DNA from: Epiperipatus broadwayi
Taxonomy: Eukaryota > Onychophora > Udeonychophora > Euonychophora > Peripatidae
Assembly: GCA_028023455.1 (NCBI GenBank)
Contig: JAQFVV010012530.1
Location: 1,924,001-1,988,000, forward strand
Reading direction: 5' to 3'
Length of the DNA: 64,000 nucleotides
Below, piece by piece: positions 12,340-23,835 of the stretch (position 1 is the stretch's first letter; each line of letters begins with the position of its first letter). The position numbers were made by a program, and so were the translations under genes. Below the pieces are notes generated by a model. That model ran no database searches. It saw only the letters and a list, made by a program, of their open reading frames with translations, and had not been told where the DNA came from.

Positions 12340-13320
12340 CATATATATATATATATCACCGTTCTGTTCAATTATATAAAAACACAAAAAAAAATCTCGC
12401 TGTACAACTGTAGTGTATCCTACAAAAATAAGCTAACACAGATTTTTTTAAATAGCCTTAGTCCGTCCGTCCCGCCCCTCATTTAGACAGTACATAATTA
12501 TCCTAGCTAACACTGGTCAGAAATTAGGCAATTAGCAATTCTGCTATACACTAAAACGAGAATGGTGAGAGGGGGAAACCTGTAAAGCTTCACCGTGTAA
12601 TAATTGTCAAACTCTGTGATATTTTCTTTTTCTTGAGTGTTTCTTTGTAAGGGTTTCTGGAGAGATATTTGCCTTGCAGTGGGCTATTTAAAAGTCGTTT
12701 CTCCTTCACGCATATGTATGTGTGTAAATATCAAGATTCATTTATTACAGTATCTACAATCTAACAGCCAACGTTCGTTAGAAATCTCTCGCTAAAAATA
12801 TTATTAGCTTGAAGGAGAATAAAGGAAATAAATCAATAGCTTTAAATATGTCGAACACACACAGCGTCAGTTTAACACATCAAAAGTGTTCAAATTTACT
12901 CTTACGACTTTAAGGAAAGTGATTTTTTTCTTTTGAGCTTTGAAAGCGTACTTGATTGAATTTTTAAAAAACGACAAGCAACTCCTTCGATCTATACTTT
13001 AACTCCCTCCTTTCCCCACGGGAAAATGTGCAAATATTGAATTCCCCAAACAAGATTATCAAAATAATTTTCGTAAAGTTACTTTTAAAAATCTTAATTT
13101 TTGAATCCATTTTTTATAAATATCCCCTAAATTATTTTAGTTCTCCGCAGCACATAAATGACTGACTTGGGGGAGGGGGCACTTACTAATAGAAGGCAAC
13201 GAAAACTGTTTCCCATTGTTTATAAAAATAAAAAAAACTGGGTTTTTGGTCTCCTAATGATCAATTCTGTGTTTTTACGTATTAATTAATTAAATATAAA
13301 TATTTTTTTACACCTAATAG
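12340..13320. other. Unclassified sequence with more G+C than its surroundings
   Basis: Lines around 12460-12720 and 12840-13040 are less AT-rich and less repetitive than the rest, with blocks such as CGTCCGTCCCGCCCCTC at 12462-12480. No long ORF, RNA gene or repeat end is recognised. It could be a conserved noncoding region, an exon or UTR, or an unrecognised LTR-like element. Confidence 0.35.
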
Positions 13321-13329
13321 TGAGATCAG

Positions 13330-13760
13330 AATATATCAAAAATTGATCCTGACAATGTATAGCACAATAATGAAAAGTATCATTACCCGTGAAAATGAGA
13401 TTTGGCAATTGAAGAAAACATGGAAACGGAATTGATGACCACAAACTAAATTATTGGTGAAGACCTGAAGAAAGATCAAGAAGAATTTGAAATTTAATGA
13501 AAATTGAATACATTGTTGCAAATAACATAATGAAAAGACAATTGGAATAGTATGGACATGGGCAAGGATGTCACAGAAAAAGTACTAACACATCTATTAA
13601 AATGGATATCTCTGGGGGAAAAGAAAATGAGGGTCCAAAAATGAATTGAAAACTGAGGATAAAGAAAAAAGAGACAAAAATTTGCAGAAAGATTTATGGG
13701 TGGACAAAGAAGCATGGTTATTGGAAATTGGAAGACATCATAGAGGATGATAGATCGATA
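13330..13760 (+). mobile_element. LINE ORF2 C-terminal relic
   Basis: The frame through 13515-13735 reads NNIMKRQLE, YGHGQG, then, after a frameshift, LQKDLWVDKEAWLLEIGRHH. This is the usual end of many LINE ORF2 proteins, where ...WYGH..R...RP...W followed by ...D...W...IGRR is typical. Stops interrupt it. The matching RT core is not next to it, so it is a 5'-truncated copy. Confidence 0.7.
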
Positions 13761-15430
13761 AAAAAAAAGAAATAAATTTGTGAAGCTATGTTAACTCCTG
13801 GTTACCTATTAAGTAAAAAAATTGGCAAAGATTAGCTGAAGTGAAAATGTATTGCACATGATTATTGGATTTGGTAGCTTCAAAATGTTATTTGTCTATA
13901 TTAAAGTGATTAGTCTATTAATTAAATATTAAGTAGTAATTTTAATAATTATATGCAATGAGATTATAATTTTTTTTAAGTTCAGGCATGTGAAAGAGGT
14001 AACTTATATTAGCATAAATGTTATTCAATAAAAAATGCATAATATTCTTTCTTGTATAATTGATTCACAATATGGGTTAGATGAGAATTGGTATATTCTG
14101 AACAATATGACTGTAAGCAGGACCACAACACTCAGAGTTTCTAGACAATCACCTACTTAAATACCTACTAAAGTTAGCATTAGATCAATGCTAAAAGGTC
14201 AGTTTCCGGAGCATTAGATTTTCATATTGCATTCGATGTTTGAACTTTTTATAAACCTCTGAGCATTAAAGCTATTTGATTATTATTTTATTTATAGTAC
14301 AGATTAAATCTTGTCAAGCAAATCTGGGTATGGTATTTAATCATGATTATATATTTATGGAACTGAGTGGTTTGGTGCAGTGGTAGATGTCTGATATGGA
14401 ATTGGAATGTTCCTGGATCAATTCTGCATTTGCAGTTTTAGTGTTCAAGCATCTTATGAACCCCCAAGCAACGATTTATTTTATTTATGTGTTCATAAAC
14501 TTTTCATATAAAATAAAACAATCAGAAAATTATCTTAATATAAGAAGCTATATTTCATTTATACTATAGTATGATTAAAGGTATTCAAATCTCCAGACAT
14601 CTGCAAAAACAGATCTATTACCTTAAATGCAATTATGTACTATAAAAATATCAGAATGACTTTTACGTGGGAATGACATTTATTAGTTTTAAATTACGCA
14701 TGCTGTTACGCTACCGATCACTGAGATGATATTTTACTTAAAGGCATAAAGGTAAATAGTAGAAATGTAATTAGAGTGTTCCTTTTCTTCAAATCTAAAC
14801 TGATTTCATGGAGAATTAGTGTTTAAAATACAGAGATTTATCCAGCACTCAGACCAATCTTCACGATCAGTTAGGGTATTCATATGAAATATATCTAGCT
14901 TGATTAATCATAATACTCATTAATAATATTAATAATATTCTATTCATCACCCAGTTGATGACTTGTGATCAAGTAAAAACGTTGTGTATTCATAATCATA
15001 ATCATACATGGATGAACCTGCAAAATATATCATTTATATCTGTAACCCATGAAAATATTCATATCAATTTAATAAATTAATTTACATATACTAAAGTTAA
15101 ATGCTCTACCTGAACTATTGGCTTAAAAACAATCATAATATCTAGCTACCTGTACATGTGCAAATAACAAATTAGACAAATATCTTCTACAGCAAGTGTT
15201 TTGACTCAAATATTTTTAACAAATGATAATAGAAATAAGATATGAATCCCAAACATTTAGATAGCTATAGAGACCAATATTTAAAATTAGAAATGTGTGA
15301 TAACTTACATTTTAAGATAGAGAAACTTAAAACTTTTGAAAATGCAAATTTAAATTTTATAATATTAGTAGGGGTTCTTTAGTGATTATATACCACATAG
15401 TTACAATATTTAAAATACAGGTATTCCTCA
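13761..15430. other. No gene seen
   Basis: AT-rich sequence. The 60-codon frame at 14387 has no recognisable domain. No repeat arms found. Confidence 0.5.
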
Positions 15431-15435
15431 TATAC

Positions 15436-15640
15436 CTGGAGCTTAATTGTAAATATAGGGGGTTTGAACATAGACTTTCAAGCACAATTTAGCTATCCAT
15501 ACTATCTCATACCACTTATACACATGGCCAGACATCTTTTCTACACATGTGTGATCATGTGTATTAGTGGTATGAGATAATGTGGATAGTTGAAAGATGC
15601 TTGAAAGTCTGTGTTCAAATTCCCTGTATTTAATACAATA
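15436..15640. mobile_element. Compact hairpin related to family B
   Basis: The left arm 15452-15530 (GGGGTTTGAACATAGACTTT, TATCTCATACCACTTATAC) is mirrored by 15555-15635 (GTGGTATGAGATAATGTGGA, GAAAGTCTGTGTTCAAATTC). The loop is only about 25 bp around ACACATGTGTGATCATGTG. Target repeats are not clear. Confidence 0.85.
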
Positions 15641-16955
15641 GTTACATAATATTCGGTCCAGAGATGGTTTACAGGCAGCTTAGATCTAATCATCTTGTCA
15701 ATGAACTATAATATATACATTGCAGTTGCAACTGTGCTATATATTGCTCTACCTCCTCCCTTTATGTTCAAATGTACACAGTGTATAATAACTCACATTT
15801 TGTTGATAAATATTGATTAGAATAGAATATGTATTATTTATTAAACTGTAAGTATATAGTACTTTACAACACACACACATGTATATATACATAACACAAA
15901 TGCTTATTTATATGTACAGTATATATATATATAAATTAAGATTATAATATAAACAAAATTTTAAAAGCAATAATAATATAGATATTAATAATAAATTTTT
16001 ACTGAGTGTGTGTTTACTCATACATTCACAACAACAATGCAAATAAGAAAAAAAAATTATCAGTATTTTTATTTTTAAAATACAGTAAATAGCAAAATAT
16101 CTTACTTTCATAGCTATTAATACAGTCTAGGCAATTTTTTTTCAATATTTTTTTTATCTTATAGACACATAATAATGATCATGTGATCAAGAAATTAGGA
16201 CCTCTAATTATTTTAAAAACAGTATCAACTTTTTTTAAAGTAGTATCAACTTATAGTATGTTGAAACTTTTATAAAACTTTTAGGAGTTACACTCAAAAA
16301 ATATTTTATTATACAAAATACAGCACATCACATTTGGAAAGATAATAAATGAAGAATAAAATTATGTTCTTTCAACATAAATGGAGGAAATTTTATTAGC
16401 ATATATAAAAACACACACCGTTTACAGAAAAAAATGGCTGTCAAATATTTAACATTTGCAAATTTTACATGTTTATTGATTTGTTTACATTTTTTGGACA
16501 GCATTATTCATAACTCCATTGTATTTATAAGTTAAAACAATTTTAATAAAATTTTAAATAAAGAAAGGTTATTAAATATATAGTATTGAGAATGCATAAT
16601 AATATTTATGAAATAATAAATTCTGAAAGTGCACATAATAATAATTTACACATTGGACTCAGCACCTTGTCAACAAACTAATATCCTGGCTTGCATTAAT
16701 GGCTAATCAGTCAGATAAAAAGTAGATACAATATGACTTTTAATATTAATCTATTATTAATTTTTTAATATTCTTTATACTCACAATCAAAAATTTAATA
16801 TTAAAATGATAATGAAAAACATGAATGAAATATATTATATGACAATGTGTAAAAACTTAGTATAATATATACGTAATTACATTATATATATATGCATTAT
16901 TTATTTGAAAATTATTATACTACAACTTATATTATTGGAATAAAAGTTATTTCAA
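15641..16955. other. No gene seen
   Basis: Very AT-rich, many short A/T runs, no supported feature. Confidence 0.5.
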
Positions 16956-16959
16956 CAAC

Positions 16960-17700
16960 AACAAAAAAGATGATATTATTATTAAAAAGAGAAATAACAT
17001 AATGAAATTTGTAGAGGGATTCTATGAAGAATTACATTGTAATAAAGAACAATAATAACAAAAAAATTAACCACTACAATTAATACATCTTTTGAATTTC
17101 TAAGCATATTCATGACAATGTGAGATGTACAATTAGATCAAAGAAAAAAAGAAAAACTCCAGAAAAAGATGGAATTATTATTGATATTATAAAAAACCAA
17201 ATGAAATAAAAAAAATGGTGTACCTATCTATATGAAAAATATTTAAATGAGAATGACATAACAGATGATTGGTAGTTTGTAAGAAAATATTAAAAATTAC
17301 AGATCTATAAATTTTTCTATTGGTTAGATATAAAATCTTTATCAAGATAATCACAACTGATCTACAGTAAACATTGGGTGTAGGATGTGGTTTTAATATA
17401 ATAAATCACGTGAAAGTTTTGAGAGATTTATAGAACAGATTAATAAAGAGTTGCCATTATACTTTGGATTTGTATATTCTAAAAGGCATTTGATTTTATA
17501 ATTATTTCCATGGTGATTAAGATTTTGAATCACCAAGATATAAATCAGGAAGAGTTTCATATTCTGAAAAATATTTATCAAAATGCAGTAACAATAATTA
17601 GATTGCATGGTGACACCAAGAAGATTAACACAGATGAGGGTATTTGTATGTATATAGTCTATGCATTCACTATTATTACTTTACCACTACTTAATTGATA
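16960..17700 (+). mobile_element. LINE reverse transcriptase relic, fingers to palm
   Basis: Readable pieces in order are FVEGFYEELHCNKEQ (about 17010), KRKTPEKDGIIIDIIK (about 17150), a YKIFIKIIT block (about 17330), then PLYFGFVY..KAF-type text near 17455-17490 and HILKNIYQNAVTIIRLHGDT (17558-17615). This is the same LINE type as the relic at 38620, where the same blocks recur. It ends soon after the block that precedes RQGD. The catalytic FADD region is absent here. Inactive. Confidence 0.78.
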
Positions 17701-18029
17701 GCAAAGTTGATATAAAAATTATCATTATCATCATTGTAATCATTATCAATATTCTGTTTGTTTTAGTGCACCAATAGAGTTGTAGAATGTAGAGCTAAAA
17801 TACATAGATTACAGTTTAATAGTGTCATTTCCGGTCTGAGCATTATTTGACTTCCTGAAGTGACAAAATTATTTGATTATTATTTAGTCCTATGCATTGA
17901 TAGAGTATGGATTGCAGTTCTGTCATAGCCAATGTTTTAATAACATATGGCCATCTTCATGACAAAACCATTTGATCATTTGTTTTATTATACCATTATT
18001 GATTCATTATAGGATAGGGGTCTTTTCAA
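17701..18029. other. No gene seen
   Basis: AT-rich spacer between two LINE fragments of opposite orientation. Confidence 0.5.
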
Positions 18030-18720
18030 TTTTAATTCAATTTCTTTCTTTGATATATTGCTTTTTATTCCCATATTTCTATAGAAAACTTACTTATCTC
18101 ATCCAATAATATCACATACAGTCTTTTTTTAGATGTACAATCTCTTGAGATCTACTTTAAAATGCCAATTGCCATATCTTCTAAAATATCTTAATACAAT
18201 TCCATTTAACTTACTGTTTTTTAAATGGATATCAATATCTATTGTTTTCTCACCAATCTTTTTTTATTATTATCAGTATTCATCTTTTCATACTTTGTGC
18301 TATAGTTTGAAGTTTCTGTGTTAATGTCAAAATCTCAGATCTCTAAAATCCTGACAAATTGCATTTATGGAGGAAAAACTTTTTTTTAAAACTCATGGGC
18401 ATGTTTTCTTTTGATAATAAAGTTCTATGCTCCAAGTTTAAATCTATGAATTAATTTTATTTATTAAATTTTCATTTTATCAATATATGAACTGTTGTTG
18501 AATTCTTCTAATTTATTCTTGTCAGTGACTAAAAGTCATTGGGCATTGTTTTAATTTTTTAGCCTTTGTCTTTACTCCTACTTTCTTGTTTTCATTTAAT
18601 AAGTCTTGCATCACTTCTTCAAGTTCAGAAGAATTATTTTCAAAAACAGGTTCATAACTTAGTAATCTCCATTTACTTTTATTTTCATCTATTATAAGCT
18701 AATTAAATATTTTTTTTTTG
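18030..18720 (-). mobile_element. LINE RT C-terminal relic, antisense
   Basis: On the minus strand from about 18660 down the frame reads SSELEEVMQDLLNENKKVG and then KTKAKKLK, the part just after the FADD motif in this LINE type (LQ..L..LN..S...GLK.N..KTK). Weak downstream matches continue to about 18030, where a TLT..., W-I-R pattern would be expected but is poorly kept. It lies opposite in direction to the relic ending at 17700. Confidence 0.5.
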
Positions 18721-18839
18721 GGGGGAGAGGAGTCATTTATCTGTGAAGGAGTAAATGTTGAATGGTATCTTAAAAGATATTACGCATAAAAAAAGGCACG
18801 AATTCTTAATTATTTCATGTGTTTGTATTGAATTAAAAA

Positions 18840-19150
18840 GCCTAATATATTATTCCTTAATTGTTTAAAGTTTATATCAGGATTAGGAATGATATGATAA
18901 TCTCTACCAAAATAAATGATTAACAGTAATCATTTAAAATATTTATCTGAAGTGGTTGGTATTAAATTTGTGAATGCAGAATTGGACACTTGAAAATCAC
19001 ATTGCTACAATTTGATATAAATACTGAACAAATGATGAAGACATGCATAAGAGATGGTGAATTATGTCAACTAAAGAGAGCTGGTTCGGCATAAACTGCA
19101 TCTTGGAAATCATTTCTCTTTTTTAGATGTCTTTATTCATGTGTTTTAAA
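18840..19150 (-). mobile_element. Fold-back family B fragment
   Basis: GAAGTGGTTGGTATTAAATT, GTGAATGCAGAATTGG, AAATACTGAACAAATGATGA and GAGCTGGTTCGGCATAAAC match blocks in the copies at 8270 and 37250. Only one arm is present. Confidence 0.55.
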
Positions 19151-19359
19151 AATGATTGGTAAAATGAAAATTTTAAATATATCTAAACAAAATCCTAGTG
19201 GAACTATTGCAAATAGTCCTATAACTCACTCTTATTAATGTTAATTTTATTAGTGTCAATACTACTCAAATTCTTGCTGCTACATTTTGATGAATGCTTT
19301 TCAGAATTTGACAATATCCTCATACTACATCTAGATGATCCAAAATTTTTATCATTGTT

Positions 19360-20590
19360 GAAATACTTGCATATTTGATTAAATACAAGTATAATTAATA
19401 TACTTGGGAGTTTTAGATGAAATCATAAGGGACCTGAACACAGACTTTCAGTTATCCACTTTATATCATTCAACCAATAGACATAACCACCCTTGTGTGA
19501 AAAGATAAATGATCTCCAATATGTGTATTTTGTGCTGAATCAGCACTTATTAGTTGATCCAGATCATCATCTCCCACACATATATAATCAGAGCTTGGTT
19601 TATATTAAGATGGCAAATATTTAAACTTTATTGGACATGCTTTAATGTATTCCATCCTCCAACTCTTCTGCTATCCATACCATTAAAAAATTGATGATGG
19701 AACATCCAAATCCTTTGTTCATGATAATTTTCCCATTTAAATGCATAGAAGGGGGATGGATCTGAATCTGTAATATTTGAGTGAATACAAGGATAATTTA
19801 TATATTTGGAGTTTTAGATATAATCATAAGGAATCTGAACACAGACATCCAAGCTCTCTTATTCACTTTATCTCATACAACTGACACACATGACTACAGA
19901 CATGTGAAAAAGATAACTGATCTCCAATATACATATTTCATACTGAAACAGCACTCATCAGTTGGTCCAGCTCATCATCTCTCACATATATATAATCAAT
20001 GCTCAGTTTATATTAAAATAGCAAATCATTAAACTTTAATGAACAGTCTTAAATATATTCCACAATCCAACTCTTCAGTCATAGAGAGATTGAAAGTCTG
20101 TGTTCAGGTCCTTTATGGTTACACTTAAAACTCTTAGTACATAAATTATACTTGTATTCAATCAAATATTACAGATTCAGTGTGTGTATCCTGCCCATCT
20201 CTCTTCTGTGCATTTACATAGATAAGATTTTATCCATGAGGATTCAGAATGACTTAAATCCAACATGGGCATGACAGTAATATTGGAATCAATAAGGGAT
20301 TTGATTGTTCCATCATCAGAGTTTCAAGGGTATAGATAACTGAAGTTGGAGGGTGAAGTAGATTGAAGTTTGTCCATTAAAGCTTGAAGATGTGCTATCT
20401 TAATATAAACGGAGAAATTATATATATGTGTGTATATACTTGTGTGTGTGAGTGTGGAGATAATGATCTAGTCCAACTGAAGTGTGATGATTCAGCATGC
20501 AATATATATATATATATATATATTTAAGACGATTATCTTTTTCATATGTGTGTCAGATGAGTTAGAGTGGATAGGTCCTTTTTGGTTATA
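19360..20590. repeat. 1.2-kb compound palindrome built from family B units
   Basis: Unit 1 (19370-19760) and unit 2 (19765-20085) are direct repeats: GAACACAGACTTTCAG with GAACACAGACATCCAAG, CAGTTGGTCCAGCTCATC, and the CCTCCAACTCTTCTGCTATC block. Unit 3 (20090-20585) is inverted, with GAAAGTCTGTGTTCAGGTCC at 20092, AATATTACAGATTCAG at 20163 and ATGATTCAGCATGCA at 20488. Units 1 and 3 pair over about 400 bp each. The layout suggests insertion of one copy into another followed by inversion or head-to-head duplication. Confidence 0.82.
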
Positions 20591-20861
20591 TTTCATAATT
20601 TATAAATCCAATGCAAAACAACAATGTGTGTACATGTTTATAATGATTAAGTTATTACACAGTGATTTAGATGTATTGTGATTATTTTACAACTAGTTTT
20701 GATTTTATAGTCATCAAATATTAGCTTAAAATAAAGTATTGTAGAAAGATGCTTGTCATACCTTGGACAGCTAAGAAAACTAATGAATGTGTTGGAGAAA
20801 TTAGCTATAAAAAGACAACTGTTAGAGATTACAATATTTTGAATATGTGGCAATGCAAATT

Positions 20862-21448
20862 AACATAAACTATTAAACATCACGTGATCAACATTCTTTA
20901 TGCTTACACAAACTGTTTTTCACAGAGGCAAAATTCTCCATACAAGCCAGAGGAATCAATGGATGCAGGAAGGTTAGAAAATCCCTATCTAGTGTCTACT
21001 CATTCAATATCTCCAGACTAGTTTCTAGCTTGTGGCTTTCATCAGTGAGGAGCTTTGGATCTGAGAGCATTGCATCCAGATCTTATAGTCTAATGCAACC
21101 CTCCAGCAGCCACTTTTTATTTTTTTAGCTGACTATAAAGCTTTGAGTCCAAACTATACAACTATACAAACTAATGAGCTTAGCTTGAAAATATTATTGT
21201 GTTTTCATTTTGGTCTCAAAGCTTTGTAATTAGTTAAAAAGTAAAAGGTGGTTGCTGGAGCCTAAGATTGAGGTGCAATGCTCTCAGATCCAAATTTCCT
21301 CACTGATGAAAGCCTCAAGCTACAAATTATTTTGGAGATATTGGATGAATAGGTATTAGATAAGGATTTTATGTGCTAACCTTTCTGTATCTGTTGATTA
21401 CTTTGGCTTGCACTGAGTAGCACTAGTGCATGGAAAGTTTTGCCTCTG
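20862..21448 (-). mobile_element. Fold-back family A, copy 5 (loop-containing)
   Basis: It starts with the reversed tail (AAACATCACGTGATCAACAT, TTATGCTTACACAAACTG). The left arm 20925-21060 pairs with the right arm 21290-21440, and GTTTTGCCTCTGTG ends it. The loop at 21100-21280 carries the family's single-copy middle. TGCAAATT at 20854 recurs at 21449, so a worn target repeat is likely, as at the copies in 5841 and 25790. Confidence 0.83.
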
Positions 21449-22034
21449 TGCAAATTGATATAGTTGGAAAGATTATCATGTTTAGTATAATAAATAGGCC
21501 AAGAGGAAGAGGATAATCACAAATGTCATGGATGAATAGACAGGATTGGGGACATACAGGAAGACAGAGAAGAGAATGGTCTGGAGACAGTTCATCAGCA
21601 CTAATACCCATTGTCAAATCAATCAGTTTTATGATGATAATAGCAATGAAGTATTTATAACTTTTAAAAGAAAGACATATTACTAATAAAATAGAAAAAC
21701 TTCAATAAAATATAAATATGCAGTGCAATGATTGTTCCCCCTTTTACAAGATGTTAAAAGTGCATAGAAACCATTCCTTTCCTTGCATGAAAATGATGTA
21801 ATAAAAGGTTTTGAGTTGCATGGAAATGAAGAATTTTCATTTCTCTTTTACCTGAACAGTAAATATTGTTCAAGGACTGTATGCATAGTGAGAAAGAGTG
21901 GCCAGAAATTCTGTATTGTGGGTAATTGCAAATATTACAGAGCTGAGATGAGGGATGCAGTGAAAAAAATACCCCCCCCCTCAAGATACAACAACTTTTG
22001 ACAAATTAATTTAAAAACATTACCCAGAACTGAG
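21449..22034. other. No gene seen
   Basis: Several 60-76 codon frames lie here on both strands but none has a known motif. A run of nine to ten C is at 21971-21980. Confidence 0.5.
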
Positions 22035-22115
22035 CATAAAGAAAGGGAAGAAGAAAGAAAGAGGAAGGGAAAAATCAATAAAAAGAGGAATGAGACACAA
22101 ATGAAGAGAAGAAAC
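22035..22115 (+). repeat. Purine-rich (GA) tract
   Basis: About 80 bp with almost only G and A on the plus strand (GGGAAGAAGAAAGAAAGAGG and similar), a sequence type able to form triplex DNA. Not a gene. Confidence 0.7.
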
Positions 22116-22357
22116 TTAAATTAATCACAAATGATGATAAGCATTAATACATAATAATAATGCAAGAAGCAGCATAAACACAGATATAAGATAAGAATTT
22201 TATAAAATATTTCATAAGATTTGAAATGCAGTGTCATCTCTTTAAAATGTTTGAGGTGGCTGTGGAATTATGTAACTTGAATGTAACCAGGTAAGTATAT
22301 ATAGATCATGAAAAAACAGTCAACACTAGACAATCCCAATATCAATAACAATCACTA

Positions 22358-22360
<3 letters not shown>

Positions 22361-22423
<63 letters not shown>
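22361..22423. repeat. (AT)n microsatellite
   Basis: An uninterrupted 63-bp AT tract. Confidence 0.96.
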
Positions 22424-22425
<2 letters not shown>

Positions 22426-23104
22426 ATGGATGTGTATTAAGATTAACATTATGACAAATGGTTAAATGTTGCATTCTGTTATGAAAATCATTATTTGAAA
22501 ACAAGAAAGAGGGATGAAATACACATGGTATATTCCAGTGGAAAGGTAACTGGTTCTCATTCCAAACTGTTCCCAGTACCATCTCTGAATCAACATATCT
22601 TTCATAGTGACATAATTTACATATTTAGCATAAAATGTTATGTCTTGATCATGGATTGCAGCATGAAATGTAACAGCATATTTCATATCTTCTTCCTACC
22701 ATCAGAAATTTATGCCTTTATTGTCATGAACAGTTTAAATCACTTCAAATGTTTCAGTAGCAATTTTATCCAATTTAAAACAAAATTTAATGTTAGCTGT
22801 TATTCCAAGTGGATGCAAAGCACACTCTCACATTTCAGATCATAACTCATAATCCAGACATGCTACTATCTTAAAAAAATTATGATGAATAGCCAAGTTA
22901 TATAACTGCACAACACATTCATTGATTTAGAGACAGTGCTACAGGCAGCTTGGAAAGAGAACAAGTCACTAGCCATTTTTTCCCTTCGTCTCAGTGTACA
23001 GGCCAAAAAGTCTAAATTTATATTCAATAGTTTAAAAAAAAAACACAAATAAACAATAATAAGTATAGTTTATAAAAATTTAACAACTATAACTTTGACA
23101 GATA
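22424..23104. other. No gene seen
   Basis: The 116-codon frame at 22495-22845 is the longest frame here not explained by repeats or relics. It shows no signal peptide, domain or conserved motif that I recognise, and base use does not differ from its surroundings. Treated as chance. Confidence 0.5.
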
Positions 23105-23425
23105 TAACTCATAAGCAGTAGCAAATTCTTGATACAGTAATGCTAGCCAGGACAAGCCAGAGGGATCAATGGGTGCTAGAAAGTTTGTGCATAAACCCCT
23201 ATTTAGTGCCTACTCATTCAATATTCCCAAACTAGTTTCTAGCTTGCACTAGTCTGGTGATATTGGATGAATAGGCCCTCGATAGAGATTTTATGCACAA
23301 CCTTCTAGAATTCATTGATTACTCTGGCTTGCACTAGGTGGCAATCCTATAAGAAGATTTTTCTACTGTTTAAACAGCTTGAGTAGGCATAGAAAATTCT
23401 GATCATGTGATGTTTTAGTGGTTTA
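23105..23425 (+). mobile_element. Fold-back family A, copy 6
   Basis: The left arm begins AGTAGCAAATTCTTGATAC. The right arm includes TGGTGATATTGGATGAATAG and ACTCTGGCTTGCACTAGG. The tail is AACAGCTTGAGTAGGCATAG then GATCATGTGATGTTTTAG. The loop is almost absent because the arms meet at ACTAGTTTCTAGCTTGCACTAG. Confidence 0.78.
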
Positions 23426-23835
23426 AAACCAATACTTGCCGTAGGATGATGGTGATTGTGGTTATTAGCAATCCAAAAATACAAAAATGTATAGATGCTG
23501 AATTGGATTCAGATGTTTATGACCATACAAGCAAATTATCTTGGGTTGAAAACATTGTGATATCATTTTGGGATTTTATCTTTATAATTAACTAACTAGG
23601 TAAAAGATGGTATCTGGAGGATTGCATTAGATTTAAAAACCTATGTGCAATGCTCTCAGATCCAATACTCCTCACTGATAAAACCTACAAGCTAGAAACA
23701 AGTCTGGGAATATTGGATGAATAGACATTATCATCCATTGATTATTCTGGTTTGCATTAGATGGCAATACTATATGAAGAGTTTACTACTGTTTAAACCG
23801 CTTGTGTAGGCGTAGGAAATGGTGATCGAATGATA
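23426..23835 (+). mobile_element. Fold-back family A, copy 7 (middle and right arm)
   Basis: It carries the loop middle (TGTATAGATGCTGAATTGG, AAAACATTGTGATATCATTT), the right arm (CTCAGATCCAATACTCCTCA, TCTGGTTTGCATTAGATGG) and the tail (AACCGCTTGTGTAGGCGTAG). The left arm is missing, so it may be the remainder of a copy interrupted by or joined to copy 6. Confidence 0.72.

Noticed and set aside
21783-22001. 72-codon Cys-containing ORF
   Set aside because: Cys spacing does not match a finger or toxin framework, and it ends across a C run. Chance frame.
22495-22845. 116-codon ORF
   Set aside because: No motif, no flanking gene signals, and overlapping open frames on the other strand.
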